DNA of 64,000 bases from Desulfuromonadaceae bacterium (GTDB lineage: Bacteria; Desulfobacterota; Desulfuromonadia; Geobacterales; Pseudopelobacteraceae): assembly GCA_028687585.1 (NCBI GenBank), contig JAQTZV010000007.1:124001-188000 (forward strand), written 5' to 3'. Numbering within the stretch: position 1 is the stretch's first letter; each line of letters starts with the position of its first letter. Shown piece by piece: positions 59,359-64,000 of the stretch. The notes below the pieces were generated by a model, which saw nothing but the letters and a program-made list of their open reading frames with translations, had not been told where the DNA came from and did no database searches. Position numbers and translations under genes: made by a program.

Positions 59359-59781
59359 TTACATTCCACACATTCGTGAATATGTCACGACCGACGAGAC
59401 GACGACAGACTCTTTAGTAAATTTAGCCCCAAGTGTTTTCGTCAAATCTTCATTTTCCGAATCGGGAAAACCAAGTTGAATCTCATTGGATGAGTCTTGG
59501 GGATATAAAGCCGCCCAAAACCTGAATCCTCGTTTGATTGCCAAATCGGTGTAGGCGCACATCATCCACCGAGATGCTGCCGCTGATCTGTCTTGGAAGC
59601 CGGGGATTATGAGCGTCGAAATCCTCGGTTCTCTTTTGATTTCAGTAACCGAAAAGTCGAACTCAGTGATTCCCATTTCTCTGGAGCTTACGGAATACAG
59701 GTGTTCTCCAGCAAATACCGTATTTACTTGGGCTAATGCAATTGTCAGCAACAGAATAGCAATGATATTTTTGTTTTTCAT
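59359..59781 (-). CDS. Cassette-encoded exported protein, unknown function
   Basis: This is a 140-aa protein with a signal peptide (MKNKNIIAILLLTIALAQVN, then TVFAG). The mature part has EFDFSVTEIKREPRISTLII, SAAASRWMMCAYTDLAIKRG and FRFWAALYPQDSS. It lies between two attC sites and so forms a single-gene cassette. No family was recognised; cassette genes are often of unknown function. Confidence 0.7.
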   Translation of the reverse strand: MKNKNIIAILLLTIALAQVNTVFAGEHLYSVSSREMGITEFDFSVTEIKREPRISTLIIPGFQDRSAAASRWMMCAYTDLAIKRGFRFWAALYPQDSSNEIQLGFPDSENEDLTKTLGAKFTKESVVVSSVVTYSRMCGM

Positions 59782-59797
59782 TTCTGTTTTCCTTGTT

Positions 59798-59866
59798 ATC
59801 CAACGGGGCTGCGCTTGACCTGCCGGGCGGTTTTATGCCCGGTCATGGTCTGAGCGCGTGTTAGGA
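59798..59866 (-). other. Integron attC recombination site
   Basis: On the minus strand TCCTAAC begins and GTTGGAT (GTTRRRY) ends a 69-bp imperfect palindrome with paired arms GCGCT/AGCGC, GACC/GGTC and CCGGGC/GCCCGG. Its first bases overlap the stop codon of the 59861-60454 gene, as is usual in cassettes. Confidence 0.8.
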
Positions 59867-60454
59867 ACCCTTACCGTTAAAACCACACTTAGCCAATTCG
59901 ACGGCAAGAGCTTCAATGGCTTGTTTACGGCCTGCTTCCTTCTCTTCTTCTGAAGGCCGATCATCTGGTTTTATTGGTGGACGCTCTGCCTTCACAGTAA
60001 GAGCGTGAAGCTTACCGAGAATGCCGCTAGCAGCTGCCGTAAAGTGGCCTCGGGGTGGTCCTTCTGGCTCGTGGCATGAGAACCCTAGATTGTGGCAGCG
60101 GTCGGCGATTGACCGAGTTTCGAAGGAGATAATGGTGGCGTCATGCGCAAAATCATTTCGTATCTTTCGAATTGTGTCGAGGTCGCGTCTGCACTGATCT
60201 GAGATTATGCCCAAGAAATAAGCCAGCTTTATTTTTGCTGAGAAAGAAGACAATGGAGCAGTACCTTCAAAAAGCTCTCCTTCTGCCTTTCTGCCCTCTA
60301 CGAAAGATGCCTTTAGTAACGCTTCAAGTGCAGTATCAAGATAGGCCGCAGCAAATAAGGCACATCCTCGATCAGACTCTTCTCTGAGAGCTCGACGAAC
60401 AATTTTAAACTCCTCATACTGTTTGCGAATTGCTTCGGGTATTTCGATTGTCAT
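59861..60454 (-). CDS. Cassette-encoded MltR-like/conserved hypothetical protein
   Basis: This is a 197-aa protein from ATG 60454, MTIEIPEAIRKQYEEFKIVR. The segment LFAAAYLDTALEALLKASFV, then FSAKIKLAYFLGIISDQCRR and IRKIRNDFAHD, matches the helical MltR/DUF4145-like fold. The C-terminal tail is charged. It is the first gene of the attC-linked group; a GTTAGGA (60464-60470, minus strand) just before its start may be the cassette junction. Function unknown. Confidence 0.72.
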   Translation of the reverse strand: MTIEIPEAIRKQYEEFKIVRRALREESDRGCALFAAAYLDTALEALLKASFVEGRKAEGELFEGTAPLSSFSAKIKLAYFLGIISDQCRRDLDTIRKIRNDFAHDATIISFETRSIADRCHNLGFSCHEPEGPPRGHFTAAASGILGKLHALTVKAERPPIKPDDRPSEEEKEAGRKQAIEALAVELAKCGFNGKGS

Positions 60455-60490
60455 TTTGTAGTTTCCTAACTCGTAGATCACCGGTTTCCG

Positions 60491-60550
60491 TATATAGGTA
60501 ACTTGCTGCCTATATAGGAAGCTTGTTGCTTATATAAGATGCTTTTGCCG
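60491..60550 (+). repeat. Three tandem 20-bp repeats
   Basis: TATATAGGTAACTTGCTGCC, TATATAGGAAGCTTGTTGCT and TATATAAGATGCTTTTGCCG follow one another with exact 20-bp spacing. They lie between the first cassette gene and a conserved hypothetical gene. They could be protein-binding iterons, part of a former attI/promoter region, or a cassette-promoter operator. Confidence 0.65.
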
Positions 60551-60555
60551 TTTGT

Positions 60556-60828
60556 TCACCGTGCCATTATCCTTGATTCGAGTTCAGTTCCGCGAATCAA
60601 TCCATACGGCACAAACCACATTTTTATCTGCGAATCCCATCTGGCACGCATGTTACGCAACTGCTCACGCAATTCAACTTCTTCGTACGCAACCAAAACC
60701 GGGATAATGTCGTTATCCTGGAACCGAGGCATATAAAGCGGTCTTTCGTCAACGATCAACTCAACCGTTTTCAGCTTTACCCTGCGGGCCTCGTCATAAC
60801 GATACCGCACGCAAAGCAGGGCATCCAC
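60556..60828 (-). CDS. Conserved hypothetical protein (RYRYD family)
   Basis: This is a 90-aa protein, MDALLCVRYRYDEARRVKLK, with TVELIVDERPLY, VLVAYEEVELREQLRNMRAR and WDSQIKMWFVPYGL. The pattern (RYRYDxxRRxRLKTVELIV near the start, ELRxxV/MRARW later) is found in a widespread family of small hypothetical proteins, often near mobile elements. It seems complete. Function unknown. Confidence 0.7.
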   Translation of the reverse strand: MDALLCVRYRYDEARRVKLKTVELIVDERPLYMPRFQDNDIIPVLVAYEEVELREQLRNMRARWDSQIKMWFVPYGLIRGTELESRIMAR

Positions 60829-60925
60829 AACCGAATAAAGATGAGCATTTCTTAAAATAAAAAATCAAATTTCGTATACCTGTCAAACATGCCAAAAGCA
60901 ACTGAATAAACTGGAAATTCGCGCT

Positions 60926-62107
60926 TTATTTCACTGCCGAATGGTTTCGGAAGAAGAGGTAGGCAAGCGGAGGGAGCACCACCAGGAATCCGAGCAGCAG
61001 GTACAGAAACGCCTGCCTGACTCCGCCCCGATCAGCCAGCACTCCGACCAGTGGACCGGTGCTGACAAACAGCACCCGGAAACAGAGGGACTGCAGCGAC
61101 AGAATACCGGCCCGGTTTGCGGACGGGCACTCCTTTTGCGTCAGGTTGAGCATCATCGGCCCGCGCAGCCCCCGCATGCTTGTCAGCAGGTAATAGAAGA
61201 GAAAACCCGACACTCCGCCGACCAACCCCAAGCCCAGATACCCCACGAATATCAGAACCAGAAACAGCAGCACCATGAAGCGCTCACCCAGAAAACCATT
61301 GGCACGATGACTGGTCAGGGAGAAAAAGGCAACGGTCAGGTTGGCGCCGCACCAGACCGGGCCGAACCAGGTCAGCGGCACCCCCGCGTGCTGCATATAC
61401 GGCTGGATCAGCCAGACCGGATAGAATGAGGCGATGCCGAGCACCGTGTTGAGCAGAATGGTGTAGCGAAGGTTCTTGTTCTCCGCGAAGGCATAGCGTG
61501 CGATACGCCATGCCTCGGCAAGATGTCCCGGATGCGGGGTAATTTCCCTCGGCGGTTCAACCATGAAGCGGGTGAGCAGCAGTGCCAGAAACCAGACGCC
61601 GATCTGCAGGATAAACGGCAGCAGTGGCGCGTAAGCGTAGAGCACGCCGGCAAAGATCGCTCCCAGCGCCTCACCCACTTGAGCATAGCCGCCCATGCGC
61701 CCCTGATGTCGTTCGTACTGGAGTTCGGCGCCTTCCTGTTTGAGCGATTCATACAGCAGAGCACTGTCAGAACCGCTGATGAAGGCCAGGGATGTGCCGA
61801 GCAGAATCTCGGCGGCCATGACATGCGTAAACGAAGTTGCCACGGTATAGATTCCCCAGCCGATCAGGCCGAGCAGAGAGGCCAGGGTGAGGGAAACTCG
61901 GTAGCCGATCCTGTCGCTGATGTAGCCGCTCGGATATTCCATCACCACCATTGAGATAGAGAGTATTCCCTGCAGCAGCAGGATCTGCGTCAGCGACAGG
62001 CCGATGTGATCTTTCCAGAACAGGGTGATGATCGCCATCGGGAAAAGCGTCATCTGCAGGAAGGAAAAGGCGTAGAGCTTTCTGATATTTGAGCGGGCGG
62101 TTTTCAT
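60926..62107 (-). CDS. Major facilitator superfamily transporter
   Basis: This is a 393-aa membrane protein with about 12 helices, opening KLYAFSFLQMTLFPMAIITL and containing the family loop motif MEYPSGYISDRIGYRVSLTL (the D-R-x-G-R-like signature between helices 2 and 3). FFRNHSAVK ends the chain. The solute is unknown; the layout resembles drug/proton antiporters. A 372-bp gap with no other gene separates it from the divergent IclR gene, so that regulator may control it. Confidence 0.85.
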   Translation of the reverse strand: MKTARSNIRKLYAFSFLQMTLFPMAIITLFWKDHIGLSLTQILLLQGILSISMVVMEYPSGYISDRIGYRVSLTLASLLGLIGWGIYTVATSFTHVMAAEILLGTSLAFISGSDSALLYESLKQEGAELQYERHQGRMGGYAQVGEALGAIFAGVLYAYAPLLPFILQIGVWFLALLLTRFMVEPPREITPHPGHLAEAWRIARYAFAENKNLRYTILLNTVLGIASFYPVWLIQPYMQHAGVPLTWFGPVWCGANLTVAFFSLTSHRANGFLGERFMVLLFLVLIFVGYLGLGLVGGVSGFLFYYLLTSMRGLRGPMMLNLTQKECPSANRAGILSLQSLCFRVLFVSTGPLVGVLADRGGVRQAFLYLLLGFLVVLPPLAYLFFRNHSAVK

Positions 62108-62479
62108 AAATTAGGTCATTTGCGGCCGGGTAAGTGGCGAAGTCCACTCGCCTCAGACTGCTTCAGCCATAATAAATAAAGGCTCAGTTCCCGTGTGCAA
62201 GCAGAGCGAAGGCCGAGTCTCCGGATGCATACTCCCTCCGGAAATACACAGAGAGTACTTACCGCCATGCAACTGTTGACAACCTCCACATCTCGTTTGA
62301 ATTTACGCTGCAATTTTCCCCATCCCAATTCTTGTCGGCCGACCGTATTTCGATAAAACAGTTGTTAATACGGGTTATTACAGTCATGGCCTGCTTATTG
62401 CTTTTTGTATGTCCAAGTATCATATTATGAACATAAAACACAGCATACAAATCGACAAATTCCTGAAAGGATCGCAGAC

Positions 62480-63340
62480 ATGACCAATTACAATATCCTG
62501 GCGGTTTCACGCGCCCTCGATCTGCTTGAACAGTTCGTAGAAAACAATATGGAACTGGGAATAACGGATTTGAGCAACCGACTCAACATTCAAAAAAACA
62601 ATGTATTTCGTCTTGTCGCTACATTGAAAGATCGTGATTACATAGAAATAAACGACGTAACTGGAAAGTATCGACTGGGGTTGAAAACCCGGGTACTCGG
62701 TATGGCCGCCACCACCCAGACCAATCTCATAAACCATACTCGGCCTATACTGGACAAACTGAAAATGCTCTGCCACGAAAACTGTTACTTATCGGTCAAG
62801 AAAGATTCTCACGTATATTATCTGGATGGTGTCGAATCGGATCTCCCGGTTCGGGCAGCCCACCGAATCGGCAGCAGACTGCCATTGCACTGCTCTGCCG
62901 CGGGCAAGGTTCACCTGGCCTTTTTGCGGCAGGAGGAAATGTTTCATCTGCTGCACGACTTGGAACTGAAACGTTTCACGCCGCACACAATTACCGATCC
63001 TGAAACGCTGCGTGCTGAACTGGACAGAATCGCACATCAGGGCTATGCCATAGAGGATCAGGAACATGACCTCGGGGTTATGGAGATTGCCGCACCGATC
63101 ATTGACTGTAACGGCTCTATGGTCGGATCGCTTTGCATATCAGGACCGGCAATTCGTTTAGCCGGAGGCCTTGTTGCAAACGATTTGATCCGGTTGCTGC
63201 AGAGTGAGGCAGCACAGCTCTCTGTCAGTCTGGGACAAAGAGTAAGCCAGTCGGAAAGTTGCGACACTTTGCAGCATAGTCCGAAGAAGCTGCGAACAGC
63301 CAGAAAAGTGATCTGCAAAACTTCTGTAGCACTGCATTGA
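62480..63340 (+). CDS. IclR-family transcriptional regulator
   Basis: This is a 286-aa protein from ATG 62480 (GAAAGGATCGC upstream). The N-terminal winged helix has LAVSRALDLLEQFVENNMEL and LNIQKNNVFRLVATLKDRDY; the C-terminal effector domain has VESDLPVRAAHRIGSRLPLH, CSAAGKVHLAFL, GYAIEDQEHDLGVMEIAAPI and GSLCISGPAIRL. IclR proteins bind small carbon-compound effectors. Likely targets are the divergent MFS gene and its own promoter. Palindromic TATCATATTATGA-type sequence lies just upstream. Confidence 0.9.
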   Translation: MTNYNILAVSRALDLLEQFVENNMELGITDLSNRLNIQKNNVFRLVATLKDRDYIEINDVTGKYRLGLKTRVLGMAATTQTNLINHTRPILDKLKMLCHENCYLSVKKDSHVYYLDGVESDLPVRAAHRIGSRLPLHCSAAGKVHLAFLRQEEMFHLLHDLELKRFTPHTITDPETLRAELDRIAHQGYAIEDQEHDLGVMEIAAPIIDCNGSMVGSLCISGPAIRLAGGLVANDLIRLLQSEAAQLSVSLGQRVSQSESCDTLQHSPKKLRTARKVICKTSVALH

Positions 63341-63352
63341 TACATTTGTTGT

Positions 63353-63868
63353 CTAACGGTGTCCAGGGAACAAAAGTATTCCACCTGTCTCTGTAAAGTA
63401 TCTTCTGATCAACAGATGATGCAGCGGAAAACCGAGGTCGATAGGTTCCAGGATCAGGTCAATCTCCTGCGTCTCCGACGACGAGAACGGTTTCAGGCAA
63501 CTTTTCGGCTGTTTTGCTGCCAGTCCGCTGATGACCAGAGTGTTGTCAAGTCCGTTTGAAACGTCGTAGAGCGTTATCTCGCCGGGAGAAACCGCTATGC
63601 CGGTCTCCTCAAGCAGTTCCCGCGCAGCCCCTTCCTGCCAGGTCTCGCCAATATCCAGGTAGCCTCCCGGCAGCACCAGTGTCCCTTTTTGCGGCTCGAT
63701 ATTGCGCCGGGCCACCACCAGGCCATTTCCCACAGGCACGAGCAGCACGACGACCGGTATGGGGTTCAGATAGCTTGAATTGCCGCAGTCCCGACAAGTC
63801 ACCGGCCAGAGTTTCCCGACAGGGAATTTTGTGCCACAGTATGAACAGCAGGAGTTTTTTACGAACAT
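63353..63868 (-). CDS. Nudix hydrolase with N-terminal zinc ribbon
   Basis: This is a 171-aa protein from ATG 63868 (GAGGTG seven bases upstream; an earlier ATG lacks this). A zinc ribbon comes first (SCCSYCGTKFPVGKLWPVTC, then RDCGNSS). The Nudix box GYLDIGETWQEGAARELLEE follows at about residues 68-87. Such proteins (NUDIX with a zinc ribbon) hydrolyse nucleoside diphosphates linked to another moiety. The substrate is unknown. It converges with the IclR gene. Confidence 0.88.
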   Translation of the reverse strand: MFVKNSCCSYCGTKFPVGKLWPVTCRDCGNSSYLNPIPVVVLLVPVGNGLVVARRNIEPQKGTLVLPGGYLDIGETWQEGAARELLEETGIAVSPGEITLYDVSNGLDNTLVISGLAAKQPKSCLKPFSSSETQEIDLILEPIDLGFPLHHLLIRRYFTETGGILLFPGHR

Positions 63869-63971
63869 GGAAATGCACCTCATAACATTGATGAATAGAC
63901 AAACTAACTACGCGGACTTCGTACCTATAACATAGAAGTATGGAGCGTACGCAAAACTAGATATGAAATAT

Positions 63972-63992
63972 AGTGTGGATATTATCCACACT
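63972..63992. promoter_or_regulatory. Perfect 9-bp inverted repeat at the window end
   Basis: AGTGTGGAT-ATT-ATCCACACT is symmetric and could be an operator for a gene beyond the window or for the Nudix gene 104 bp away. The rest of 63869-64000 shows no gene. Confidence 0.45.
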
Positions 63993-64000
63993 GCCGCCTA

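Noticed and set aside
1-64000. CRISPR arrays, tRNA or rRNA genes, prophage or insertion-sequence transposases
   Set aside because: No repeat-spacer pattern, no RNA-gene signature and no transposase or phage gene was seen on either strand.

Overview
The window most resembles an anaerobic member of the Geobacterales/Desulfuromonadota. The basis is a tungsten-type aldehyde:ferredoxin oxidoreductase (AOR/BamB family) with a ferredoxin partner, a D. gigas-type Mo aldehyde oxidoreductase, many sigma-54 activators and -24/-12 promoters, PAS histidine kinases, multi-domain radical SAM proteins and Moco-family riboswitches. Species cannot be assigned from the sequence. No rRNA, tRNA, CRISPR or prophage was seen.

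Layout. (1) 1-3795 (+): 5'-truncated AOR, ferredoxin, GNAT acetyltransferase and a radical SAM protein that looks like a tungsten-enzyme maturase. (2) 3858-17387 (-): a semialdehyde dehydrogenase, then a tight operon around a 931-aa Mo hydroxylase: Zn/Fe-S mini-protein, NifX-like protein, MoeA-like protein, Mo hydroxylase, FAD/Fe-S oxidoreductase, redox mini-protein, C_GCAxxG protein, CoA ligase, XdhC, MocA-HD fusion and a histidine phosphatase. It starts at a sigma-54 promoter and is divergent from an AcoR-like sigma-54 activator (17741-19717) that has its own sigma-54 promoter and two upstream 18-bp repeats. (3) 19727-29175 (-): a Moco-type riboswitch plus terminator, then a DDTD-motif protein, small proteins, an ECF transporter (fused ATPases, T and S components), TonB, fibronectin-III lipoproteins and a TonB-dependent receptor. 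(4) 29348-36778 (-): a consensus promoter and two tandem Moco-type riboswitches, each with a terminator, then porin, FG-GAP-like protein, two TupA-like binding proteins, an ABC ATPase without a permease, a Mo/W storage protein and a 78-aa protein. Regions 2 to 4 together look like a Mo/W acquisition, storage and cofactor island serving the aldehyde-oxidising enzymes.

(5) 36831-41210 (-): membrane protein, aldehyde dehydrogenase, a second porin, AmiS/UreI-like channel, DUF4242-like protein and a 30-aa peptide, with a relic of a second AmiS-like gene. (6) 41840-56637 (+): three iron-type alcohol dehydrogenases (two translationally coupled to PAS histidine kinases), a sigma-54 response regulator, MoaA, a small ORF overlapping a radical SAM/SPASM gene, a MoxR/VWA pair with a Cys-rich protein, and NudC. 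Two clear sigma-54 promoters and a shared 17-bp palindrome mark this region as a regulated alcohol-oxidation locus. (7) 56762-64000: a radical SAM protein, a HigBA-type toxin-antitoxin module, a short integron-like cassette cluster (two attC sites, no integrase), an MFS transporter, an IclR regulator and a Nudix hydrolase.

Working model (inference): alcohols are oxidised to aldehydes by the Fe-ADHs and then to acids by the W-AOR, the Mo hydroxylase or NAD-dependent aldehyde dehydrogenases, while cofactor-sensing riboswitches set metal uptake.
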